This document shows positions 1-7,134 of a stretch of 15,196 bases of DNA, piece by piece. The notes beneath the pieces were generated by a model that searched no databases, was not told the DNA's origin, and worked only from the letters and a program-made list of their open reading frames with translations. Within the stretch, counting starts at the first letter, position 1; every line of letters begins with the position of its first letter. The translations under genes were made by a program, and so were the position numbers. The DNA comes from Chrysochromulina parva (Eukaryota; Haptophyta; Prymnesiales; Chrysochromulinaceae): the NCBI GenBank assembly GCA_002887195.1, contig PJAB01001346.1, positions 1 through 15,196 on the forward strand, read 5' to 3'.

Positions 1-637
1 CCCCACCCATGCCTCACTATGGCGCAGCGCCCAATCAGCTGAGGCACCGCATGCCCCCTAACATGCGCATGCCCTCGCAATCCATGTCGCATTCGTGAAC
101 AGAAGATGGCAATATCGCACGGCCTGTGTATACAGCCGTACTCGTGTTGTCCGTCACGTGCGTTCGCTTGTGCCGCGATCGGATGTGGCGGGGTGGGGCC
201 AAGGTGCAAGCTAGGTGAGGTGAGTCGAGTGTCAGTGCCGCCTGCCGGCTGCGAGAGCGGCCACATACAACTTACAAGTGCCGCGTGCGCGCGCGTTCGA
301 GGCGGTTCGTGACAGTGTGTGACGTATTCCACGACTCGACAGAGTTGAAGTAAAGAAATCTAATACGTATCTTCTACGCAGCGTTGAGGCTTGAGCGTAA
401 CACTATTCGATTATCTTCTACGTAGTATGACACACTACGTACGGAGTTTTCGTAAAAACTTAATACGAAAGCGAGAGCGGCTCGGTTTCGACGACGACGA
501 TCCCTCTGCCCAAATCCGCTCCGCGTAAATGATTTGCCACAATGCAAATATGCGGGAAGGTGTATAGGATGTGGCAGAACCAGCAACCAGGGGTGTGCTG
601 GTGGGGCCATCTGCTTCGGTGACGAGCATCCCCCGCC
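1..637. other. Left-edge spacer, no supportable gene
   Basis: No reading frame here resembles a protein family, and the only plus-strand frame of note (106-312, 68 codons) has no recognisable content. The stretch lies 3' of the FkbM gene (stop at 638-640), so it probably holds that gene's 3' UTR and more. From about 330 to 480 it is more AT-rich than the rest of the window. It contains an 8-bp inverted repeat (TACGTAGT at 419-426, ACTACGTA at 434-441, 7-nt loop) and a repeated TATCTTCTACG at about 368 and 412. None of these has an assigned function. Confidence 0.5.
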
Positions 638-1903
638 TCATTTCGCAAACCATAAGTTGAGCTGCCTCGTGTGTGTGACGCAACGATTGAGCAGGCCATC
701 GTAGTCCTTCACTCTCAGGATCCACTGCGGCCGCGAGAACCTCCCTACCCATCTGGCCATGCCAGGAGGTGGATGATTTTCGCTCACGAACAGGTACGGC
801 TCAGTGAGATTGTGGCCTGCATCGCTCACGAGACCAATGCCTTCACAAGACGAGGTCATGGCTGAGAAGAAGTAGATTTCAGTGTATCGGCTGCCGAGGG
901 AGCGGAATACGTTCAGCCCTTGCGCTGCGGACTTGCCAAAGGAGCGCCAGTCTAGCGGGTTCACCTCAACGTACATCTCAGGAAGATACGCAAATCCGTT
1001 GGTCTCTTTTCCTGGAAGCAGATCGAGGACCGCCTCGACAACGGAGACTTCGGCGCCATCGCAATCGATCTTGAGGTACGCTGGGCCCGCCTGATCCATC
1101 GCCGAAACAATCATCGACAATGGGATCCCCTGGGCCACCCAAGAACGGCCCTTACCCGTCTTTTGCCAATTCATGCCGCAGCCCTCCCCTGGCACTTGGA
1201 ATGCCTGGTGTGTCTTCCCGACTCCCACGTTGTAGATTCTCCACCGAGCCGGGGCGCCATTGTACGTGTGGGTAAAGAGCATCTCATCGGCGCACCCTGG
1301 CTGGGGCTCGAAAGAGAGCACTTGGCTGTAGTTGCCGCTCAAGGCGACGAGCGAGAACAACCCTGCATTTGCACCGATGTCGATGAACACGCCCGTCGCC
1401 CGCATCGGTTTCAAAATCGAATATACGACCTGTGGCTCGTGCCAGCCACCCATCCAGAGAGCACCTTCGAGGGTGGGGACTACGCCATCACAATAGTTGT
1501 GGTTTAAGAGCCGATCGCCAAAGAATCGCTGGAGCGGTAAGCTCACTTTGCTGCAGCGGGCGTCTGTAATTGTCGACGCATCGACCACTTTAAACTGAAC
1601 ATGCTGTTGTAGTGTTGGCGATTCTCCGCTCTTTCTCGACAGCAGCCGTGGCACGGTCAGCGCATGTGGTTCTCCACTGCTCTTCGAGGCGTGCCGAGAG
1701 ACGTTGACCTGATGCATGTAATTTGATGCAGCCCATGTGATATGGCTAGCTTCCCGAATCAGTTTCTCCGCATCTTGTTGACAACGGCCAATGAAGTCAA
1801 AGCGCCAGCCTTGGATCCACGAGAAGAGTGGACTTTTGAGCAAGTGCAAACGTTGTTCGTGGGACAGAAATGAGGGTATCGCTGTTATGCGCACATCCAC
1901 CAA
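638..1903 (-). CDS. FkbM-type SAM methyltransferase (3' part of a broken two-domain gene)
   Basis: FkbM-family enzymes transfer a methyl group from S-adenosylmethionine, commonly to a sugar hydroxyl. Counting from the TTG at 1903, the SAM-binding motif I (FIDIGANAGLF) is at residues 173-183, an acidic post-I strand (SFEPQP) at 197-202, and the FkbM hallmark LKIDCDGAE at 277-285. The frame is open from a TGA at 1928-1930 to a TGA at 638-640 but has no ATG before codon 63 (1717). Its first 45 or so codons (SPLFSWIQGWRFD) look like the C-terminal end of the glycosyltransferase-like region encoded just upstream in another frame. It is therefore most likely the second domain of one protein starting at 2837. 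A free-standing enzyme of about 359 residues from ATG 1717 is possible. Family assignment is firm; substrate is unknown. Third-position GC looks lower than in the genes to the right. Confidence 0.8.
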   Translation of the reverse strand: MVDVRITAIPSFLSHEQRLHLLKSPLFSWIQGWRFDFIGRCQQDAEKLIREASHITWAASNYMHQVNVSRHASKSSGEPHALTVPRLLSRKSGESPTLQQHVQFKVVDASTITDARCSKVSLPLQRFFGDRLLNHNYCDGVVPTLEGALWMGGWHEPQVVYSILKPMRATGVFIDIGANAGLFSLVALSGNYSQVLSFEPQPGCADEMLFTHTYNGAPARWRIYNVGVGKTHQAFQVPGEGCGMNWQKTGKGRSWVAQGIPLSMIVSAMDQAGPAYLKIDCDGAEVSVVEAVLDLLPGKETNGFAYLPEMYVEVNPLDWRSFGKSAAQGLNVFRSLGSRYTEIYFFSAMTSSCEGIGLVSDAGHNLTEPYLFVSENHPPPGMARWVGRFSRPQWILRVKDYDGLLNRCVTHTRQLNLWFAK

Positions 1904-2837
1904 ACAGTGCTCTCGAGAGATCCAGATTCATTTGAAGACGCGGTTCCGAACCCAGGCTCATTTGATGAAGCACAGGTTCCAAGGCATCCGGCAAAACGAC
2001 GGCCTCGGGTCGCCGCTCCGTGGGCGCAACGTGGAGCATGTATGCCGCATACATCGAGTATTCATTCGCCGGAATGGCAGCATAGATGTCCACGAAGCAC
2101 TGTGTGGTGCACTTGTGCTCCGACTCGATGTACTTTATCATTGCCGCAAGGTCTTCGAGACTGTAAAACCAATAATCGGTGCTGCGATATGTGAATTCGT
2201 TATCCAACCCCTCTGGCGAAGGTCTTAATCCAACAACTCGGTGCGCACAACTTCCGTCGATCATGTGAATATTCGACCGTTGTGCAGTCTGGTGTGCCAC
2301 CCATGGATTGCTGACATTCATGACCACCATGCGAGGTTTCGAGATGGCGTCGCGGAAAATTCGGGCAAAGGAGAACGGGCGAAACGGCAGCGATTCAGCG
2401 TCGAGAATCCATCAGTGCGTCATGCCGAGGCTGTGAATCTCGAGTAGTCCAAATATCTTCTTCAGACCACCTATGCTTCGCCGCGCCGTGTTGCCTAGAC
2501 CTGGACTCACGATGCATTTGCGGCAAATCGCACAGGTGTGAGACATGTTGTGCATCCGCTCTCGAAATTTGGCCAAGGACATCGTATAGCCCTTGCGTCG
2601 TAGCACGTCTTCGTACGATAACAAGGTCAGCGAGTTTGCTGATTCTGTATAGTGCTGCTTGAATGCAGCGACTTCATTTGAGTCGCTGAGGATCGAAAAG
2701 AGGCGGACGCATTGCAGATCGTTCGCGTGACGCAGCGTCGCCTGCACGAGGCGGTCGAGCACCTCAAAGTGATTTGAATACGCCGGCCAGAGCACTCCCC
2801 AGCGCGGCGGGTCGGCACACGGCAAAGTGGGTAGCAT
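1902..2837 (-). pseudogene. Glycosyltransferase-like N-terminal domain with in-frame TGA and frame change
   Basis: This is the 5' part of the gene that continues into the FkbM methyltransferase. ATG 2837 is the first start after an in-frame TAG at 2850-2852. Residues 1-141 (opening VLWPAYSNHFEVLDRLV) and the segment after the stop (WILDAESLPFRPFSF, containing a DAE acidic motif, then NEYSMYAAYML) read as one GT-A/DUF6492-like fold. They are in the same frame, separated only by TGA at 2412-2414. No GT...AG pair of workable length removes this TGA. A second break follows: at TTT-G-GTG (1904-1898) the coding sense passes to the FkbM frame by skipping one G. The intact product would be about 730 residues. 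The two lesions argue for a decaying gene or sequence error; stop-codon readthrough is less likely. The glycosyltransferase-like label is by pattern only. Confidence 0.6.
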
Positions 2838-3018
2838 CGCGTCGCGGCGCTACCGTCGACCTCTTCCCTACGCACTGGGCCAGTAAGTGTGAATGAGCCG
2901 GTGTGAACTGTTCTTCCCTAACGAGTCTTGCGTGAGGGCTGAAGAAAAGGCCGGTCGAAAAGCCGTCAAGAGCGAAATTAGGATTTACAAATTCGCGCCA
3001 GTCACACCGATAGCGTCC
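2838..3018. promoter_or_regulatory. Divergent spacer between the broken glycan gene and CTF8
   Basis: These 181 bp separate two divergent start codons (2837 minus, 3019 plus). The region should contain the promoters and 5' leaders of both genes. I see no clear TATA box or other named element. The assignment rests on position only. Confidence 0.35.
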
Positions 3019-3581
3019 ATGTCTCAAGGGACACAAGCCGCCTCTTCTTCCTCGTCGATCGTGCTGCGCGCGCCGGACGGCGAGGTGGGCTGGATTCTAG
3101 TCGAGTTACAGGGGACCGTTGCGATGCGCAACGGTAGCGCAATCGATGGCATGGAGCTCGCACGCCTCGTCCGCGATGTGCGTTTGCCACGCTCTCCTTC
3201 GCCCTGGCACTGGCAAGCGTGCCTCTCCCGTGCTTTGCGCTGGCCGACCCTGTGCGAGCCCTTGCCGCCCATCGCTCGCAGGCAGATGGCAGCGCACCGA
3301 AGCTCATAATAGGCAAGGTATCGATTGAGGGCGAGGAGTTCAAGCTCAAGAAGCCGCTCGCTGTCATGGCACTAAACAAAGCAGCCGACGGCACGCGCGA
3401 GTACCGGGCGCTTGGTGTCGTGCGCCACAAAGTCATTTTCCGCCGCCACCCGCTTCCCATCCACAACGGTGGACGGGCCGCTGCCGCCGCGCCGATGACC
3501 GAGGCGAACAAGCGTCAACGGCTGAGCGTCAACGGACAAGAGGCCGTGACGCCATCGCCTCTCCCGGCCGCAATCGCTTGA
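3019..3581 (+). CDS. CTF8: CTF8, subunit of the CTF18-RFC clamp loader (two exons)
   Basis: CTF8 with DCC1 and CTF18 forms an alternative replication factor C that acts on PCNA at the nuclear replication fork and supports sister-chromatid cohesion. Exon 1 is 3019-3177, exon 2 is 3282-3581, giving 152 residues. Exon 1 carries the family's N-terminal signature (GEVGWILVELQGTV, compare EWVLMELQG in the human protein). Exon 2 supplies LIIGKVSIEGEEFKLKKPLAVM and the following REYRALGVVRHKVIFRRHP strand, in the family order. The join at GAT|GCA is phase 0 and gives RLVRD-ADGSAPKL without a gap. ATG 3019 was chosen because the conserved domain begins about 20 residues later after a Ser-rich leader. 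The last 30 or so residues (NKRQRLS) are basic and may be a nuclear signal. The length is close to the human homologue. Confidence 0.88.
3178..3281 (+). other. Intron of CTF8
   Basis: This 104-bp intron runs from GTGCGT (3178-3183) to CTCGCAG (3275-3281). It falls between codons. Its removal joins two reading frames that separately match the N- and C-terminal halves of CTF8, which is strong evidence for the boundaries. AG dinucleotides at 3284-3285 and 3291-3292 are nearby alternatives but break the frame. Confidence 0.85.
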
Positions 3582-4276
3582 CGCGGCCAGGAATGCGCGT
3601 CCCCTGCATCGATCTGTGCTGCAGGTACTCGCATGCACGGTTCAATCCGCCGCAGCTTGCGGCATCCCCCCGCACCGGCATTCGGCGATTCCACCACCAT
3701 CGCGGTCGCCCACCCGCGGGCCCCGAGACTGTGACATGATCACACGGCCCCCGCCGGTCGCTAAGAATCTACGTACACACGCGACTTCCCTCAAGCTACT
3801 TGTGGATCTTGTCAGGTAATTAGGAATGCTATGTTTCGATACTACGACCAGGAGTCCCGCAGTCAGATGCACGTGTGCACTCGACTCTGGCGCTCTGCTC
3901 CGGTCTGACGTGCGACGTCTCTGCTCTCTCGCGACACTCGACGCCCTCGCTAACCCAACGCTCGGCCTAGATGAGAGACACGCGATCAACGCGAACGGTG
4001 AAAACGTCGAGCGCGACGGAAGTTAATGTGTTCACCTGAGTTCTGTGTACCGCGGCGCCCTTTCGCCTTTGCCTAGCGTAGAACGTCAACGCTACACGAC
4101 ACACCTATTATAGCGCGCGTCGACACCACCGCACACTGTACGGACAGCTGTACGGCTTCACAGCTATGGCCGGGCGTTCTCCTCCACCGTCCGACGTCTC
4201 CGTCGGGCGGTACGCGACGGTCGGCCTTATACTATGAAGCCGACGATGGCCGGCGCGAGGGCCCTTTTCGCCCAGC
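3582..4276. other. Spacer between convergent 3' ends
   Basis: CTF8 (plus) ends at 3581 and the Cys-rich membrane protein gene (minus) ends at 4277, so this 695-bp stretch should hold both 3' UTRs. Short open frames on both strands (for example 3642-3989 minus and 3826-4026 plus) look like no protein family and are probably chance. Minor sequence features are a repeated CTGTACGG around 4136-4154 and a 6-bp inverted repeat TAGCGT/ACGCTA near 4075-4095. No RNA gene was recognised. Confidence 0.45.
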
Positions 4277-6668
4277 TCATGCGCGTGTGCGCGCCTTGCC
4301 GGCCGTGACGCGGAGCTCGCGAGCATGCCGGCGCAGCTCGGCGAGGCTCGTGCTCATCTCGACGGGGCGCAGCGCGCCGTCCTCGTCCGTATAGCGCAGC
4401 GTCCACTGGCCGAGGTCGTCATCTGGGTCGAGGAGGAGCTCATCCGCGAGCTGCAGCAGCTTCTCACGGAGCGCTTGATGAGAGTTCACGCCGGCAAGGG
4501 AGAGCTCTCCATCCTCTCGCAGCCCCTCTCCCAGCTCGAAGCATACACGCACGTCTGCACCGCCGCCGCCCCGTCGGAGCGACGCGTAGCCACTCGCATG
4601 CCGCACCGCATGCCGCACGAGCCGTCCGCCGACGACGAGCGCTGCGACGAGCGCTGCGACGCCGAGAAGCCCCGCAACCACTACAGCGCCACCGCGGTCG
4701 CGCATGGCGCCCTTGCCACCGCCCACGCCGCGCAATGCATCGCCCATTGTCGCTGCAAAGCTGCTCAAGGGGCCACTCGGATGGCCATGGCCGCCGCCGC
4801 CGCCGCCGTGCTCGCCGCCGTCCTCACCGCCGGCACCGGCGCCCATGTCGGCGCCCAATTGCTCGCGATTGCTGCTGTGCTCGCTGCTGTGCTCGCCGTT
4901 GTGATCGCCGCTGCCGCCGTGCTCGCCACTGCCGCCGTGCTCGCCACTGCCACCGTGCTCGCCGCTGCCGCCGTGGTGAAGCACCGGCTTCGGCACGTAG
5001 TAGGTCACCACGTCCGTCGTGCCGCACCATGCGTTCTCGGCAGGTGCGCGCGACATGCAGCCCTCGTACGTGCGCGAGTTGAGATTGTTCTCGCCGTACG
5101 TGTCACGATTCCATCCCATCGCGGGCTGGTACGCGGCAGCGCCTCGCTGATAGCAACCGCTGCCAGCCGCGCACGGACAGCCCGACGGGTGGCGCATCCA
5201 ACACGAGCCATGAGGCTCCGTGGGCAAGCTCGCGTCCTTGTGGGCGTCCTTCTGCTGCGTGTCCTTCTGCGTCGCGTCCTTCTGCGACGAGCCCTTCTGC
5301 GTCGTATGAGGTTCCTTCTCGGGCGGTTCGCTGAGATTCCTTCGGCCTTGACTGTGGGGTCCTTGACTGTGGGGTCCTTGACTGTGGGGTCCTTGACTGT
5401 GGGGTCCTTGAGCTCGCTGGCTGTTCGCCAGGGCGCCGTCCGCCCGGCTGTCCGCAAGGGCGTCGTCCTGAGCACAGAAGGCGCAGCCGCGGCACACACA
5501 GCGCGCGCACGCCGCTCGCCCATCGCGCGGGCTGCCCGGCTCGTACGTGCACGAGTGCCTCGCGCAACTGACCACAACGGCATCCCCGAGAAGGCCGGAG
5601 GAGCACTTGGCAGGCGATGGCGAGGGCGGCGGAAGTGGCGGTGGCGGACGCGGCGAGAACGGCGAGGGCAGGCGCGGCGGCAGCGGCGGCGGGGGCGGCG
5701 GCGGCGGGCGCGGCGGCAGCGGCGGCGGCCTGGGCGGGCGCGGCGGCGGCGGCGGGTGCGCGGGCGGAGGGTCCAAGAGCTTCGGGCAATATCGGAACGC
5801 GCCGCACTTGGCGCAACTCGCCGCGCTCGAATGACACCAATTGTCAGGCTCAAAAGGAGAGCCAAAGGAGGTGCACCCGCCCGCGTAGTCGGGATCGCAG
5901 CTCGTTGCCTTCGCTGGGAAGAAGCAACACAGGCCGCTGAACGGGCCGCGACGGTCAAACGTGCCCTCGTGATGAGGCTTGCGCTGGCACCACTGGCATC
6001 GACGGCACTTGCACATGGCACAGCTGCGACAGTGCGACTCGAGAGGGCACGTGGATAGCCTTTTCAGAGCGAGCGAAGCAGGTGCGCAGGGCGCGGTGCA
6101 AGGCGGAACCAGGCGGAACAAGGCGGCCCACAAACTCAGGCATTCGAGTCGTCTTCATCACGCACTGCTGTTCGTACAGCTTGGGCGTCTGCGAACACCA
6201 CGCTGCACACTCCTCGACGGCACTATCAGCAGCGATGGTCGAATCGCAACTAACCGCGGGCGGCGACGGCGACGGCGGCGGTGGCGGAGGCGGAGGCGGA
6301 GGCCGAGGTGGAAGCGGCGGCGGTGGGAGGCACGGTGTGCACGCCTGACACTTGCACCAGAGACTGCAGTCGGTGGGCTTGCAAAACGATGCGCACTGCG
6401 GCTGGATCGTGTCGCCCGTGCGCAGCGGCGAAGCCAGGCACGGATTGGTGATGACGGACGGCGCTTTTGTTGGCGACTTGGACAGCGCCGACGCTTTCGA
6501 TGGCAGTTTCGACGGGAATGGCGCTTTGGATGGCGCTTTGGATGGCGATGGCGCGCTAGACGGCTTGGAACTCGACGTCGGGGCGATGACGCGAACGACG
6601 GCTTGGGATTCGATCACGAACGCCCAGATCACGAACGCACCGAGCACAAGGTGGAGGCATCGCACCAT
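4277..6668 (-). CDS. Cys-rich, polyproline type I membrane protein with PB1-like tail (two exons)
   Basis: Exon 1 is 6668-6166 and exon 2 is 6023-4277, giving 749 residues. Residues 1-23 are a signal peptide (ATG 6668; the codon before is GTG). A Ser/Lys/Pro linker (SKAPSKAP) follows. Three Cys modules share a C-x(2,3)-C-x-C-x2-C-x2-C core: CSLWCKCQACTPC, CAMCKCRRCQWC (across the splice) and CARCVCRGCAFC. Polyproline tracts lie between them. Next come QGPHS repeats, a Lys/Gln/Asp-rich stretch, a further Cys-containing domain and GGSGEH repeats. One transmembrane helix lies at about 612-634. The cytosolic tail (about 657-740) has YTDEDG followed by an amphipathic helix, resembling the acidic OPCA motif of PB1 domains. 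Such an architecture suggests a cell-surface or wall-linked protein signalling inward through the tail. The function is not known, and the PB1 likeness is tentative. Confidence 0.75.
4901..4972 (-). repeat. 18-bp tandem repeat, 4 copies, encoding GGSGEH
   Basis: Four units of the plus-strand pattern GTGCTCGCCACTGCCGCC lie end to end (4901-4918, 4919-4936, 4937-4954, 4955-4972) with one or two differences each. On the minus strand they encode the Gly/Ser/Glu/His linker just outside the transmembrane helix. Because the unit is a multiple of three, copy changes would alter linker length without shifting the frame. Confidence 0.9.
5348..5407 (-). repeat. 15-bp tandem repeat, 4 exact copies, encoding QGPHS
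   Basis: The unit TTGACTGTGGGGTCC (plus strand) occurs four times without a mismatch at 5348-5362, 5363-5377, 5378-5392 and 5393-5407, with a partial flanking copy. It encodes Q-G-P-H-S in the extracellular part of the Cys-rich protein. Exact identity, including at synonymous positions, indicates recent expansion. Confidence 0.95.
6024..6165 (-). other. Intron of the Cys-rich membrane protein gene
   Basis: The minus strand reads GTGCGT at 6165-6160 and CTGTCGCAG ending at 6024. The 142-bp intron splits the second base of a His codon from the third (CA|C). Splicing joins the signal-peptide frame to the long transmembrane frame and produces KLYEQHCAMCKCRRC, restoring a Cys module like the others. 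An alternative pair (GTGATG at 6161, CTCGAG ending at 6038) also keeps frame but uses weaker sites. Donor and acceptor match those of the CTF8 intron. Confidence 0.7.
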
Positions 6669-6674
6669 CACGAA

Positions 6675-6692
6675 GATACCGTTTACGGTATC
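6675..6692 (-). promoter_or_regulatory. 7-bp hairpin in the 5' leader next to the start codon
   Basis: GATACCG at 6675-6681 and CGGTATC at 6686-6692 are perfect inverted copies around a 4-nt loop. On the minus-strand transcript the hairpin would end six bases before ATG 6668. Sequence symmetry is directly visible; a role in translation is only a possibility. Confidence 0.4.
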
Positions 6693-6775
6693 GTGGTATG
6701 AGTGTGAATTGGCTGGTAGGAAGCAAAGGAAGATCGCTTATGAACCACGCACATCGTCGGCACTCAGTGAACAGT

Positions 6776-6790
6776 GAGTCAGTGAGTCAG
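6776..6790. promoter_or_regulatory. Two bZIP/AP-1-like TGACTCA sites
   Basis: The AGTGAGTC unit is tandemly repeated at 6773-6780 and 6781-6788, giving two TGAGTCA/TGACTCA cores spaced 8 bp apart, about 110 bp upstream of the Cys-rich gene's start. TGACTCA is the classic GCN4/AP-1 bZIP core. Whether a bZIP factor binds here is inference; a simple-sequence repeat by chance would look the same. Confidence 0.3.
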
Positions 6791-7134
6791 TGACAGTGTC
6801 GACGGTAGAGAGTTAGTGAGTTAGATACCCCCGGCGTCTCGCCCAATGGTCTCGCCCCCGACGCAGCACCACGACAGGTGGGTGACACACCTTTCTCACA
6901 TGACTGTTACACAGCCCATGGAGCGCTCCATACAGTCAGAAACTCGACACCTTAGACACACATAACAGGGTCGGGCTGGGTAACGCCGTCGCGGTACTGT
7001 GTGACCATAGGACCCGTTTTTACAAGCGTTTTTATCAGTAGTGGAGGGCACTGCGAAAGTACGGTCCGCATGTGATGGCCATCGCACTTCGCAGCGGACT
7101 TCGCATGGCTCTTGCAACCGATATTGCTAGAGGC

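Larger units (their letters stand above)
6669..7134. promoter_or_regulatory. Spacer with promoter/leader of the Cys-rich gene and 3' UTR of the TMEM70-like gene
   Basis: Both flanking genes run leftward, so this 466-bp stretch should contain the 3' end of the TMEM70-like gene (stop 7135) and the promoter of the Cys-rich gene (ATG 6668). It holds a leader hairpin at 6675-6692, two TGACTCA motifs in 6776-6790, a 14-bp palindrome at 6918-6931 inside a longer inverted repeat, and T-rich runs at 7016-7033. An open frame at 6896-7117 (minus) matches nothing recognisable and is not called. Confidence 0.45.

Noticed and set aside
106..312. Small 68-codon plus-strand frame with several Cys
   Set aside because: No signal peptide, no paired Cys pattern and no family resemblance; open frames of this length are common by chance in GC-rich DNA.
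1889..1930. Intron at the frame change in the glycan gene
   Set aside because: The GTGCGC at about 1893 has no acceptor that restores the FkbM frame at a workable length, and the SPLFSWIQGWRFD region just downstream looks coding, so a one-base shift is simpler.
3002..3511. 169-codon minus-strand frame over CTF8
   Set aside because: It is antisense to both CTF8 exons and the intron, and its product is basic and without family resemblance.
5600..5770. GGC-rich tract considered as a CRISPR-like or structural repeat
   Set aside because: It is simply the DNA of the polyproline tracts (CCG/CCC/CCT codons read on the minus strand), with no regular spacer structure.
5005..6021. 338-codon Arg-rich minus-strand frame in another register
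   Set aside because: Its Arg/Ala-rich composition is what a frame-shifted reading of the GC-rich proline and repeat region produces; no domain is visible.
4325..6058. 577-codon open frame on the plus strand opposite the Cys-rich gene
   Set aside because: It is the antisense shadow of a GC-rich, repeat-rich coding strand: its product is Arg/Ala-rich low complexity with no domain, whereas the minus strand gives a signal peptide, Cys modules and a transmembrane helix.
6896..7117. 73-codon Cys-containing frame on the minus strand
   Set aside because: It lies in the presumed 3' UTR/promoter spacer, lacks an ATG at its 5' end and shows no domain.
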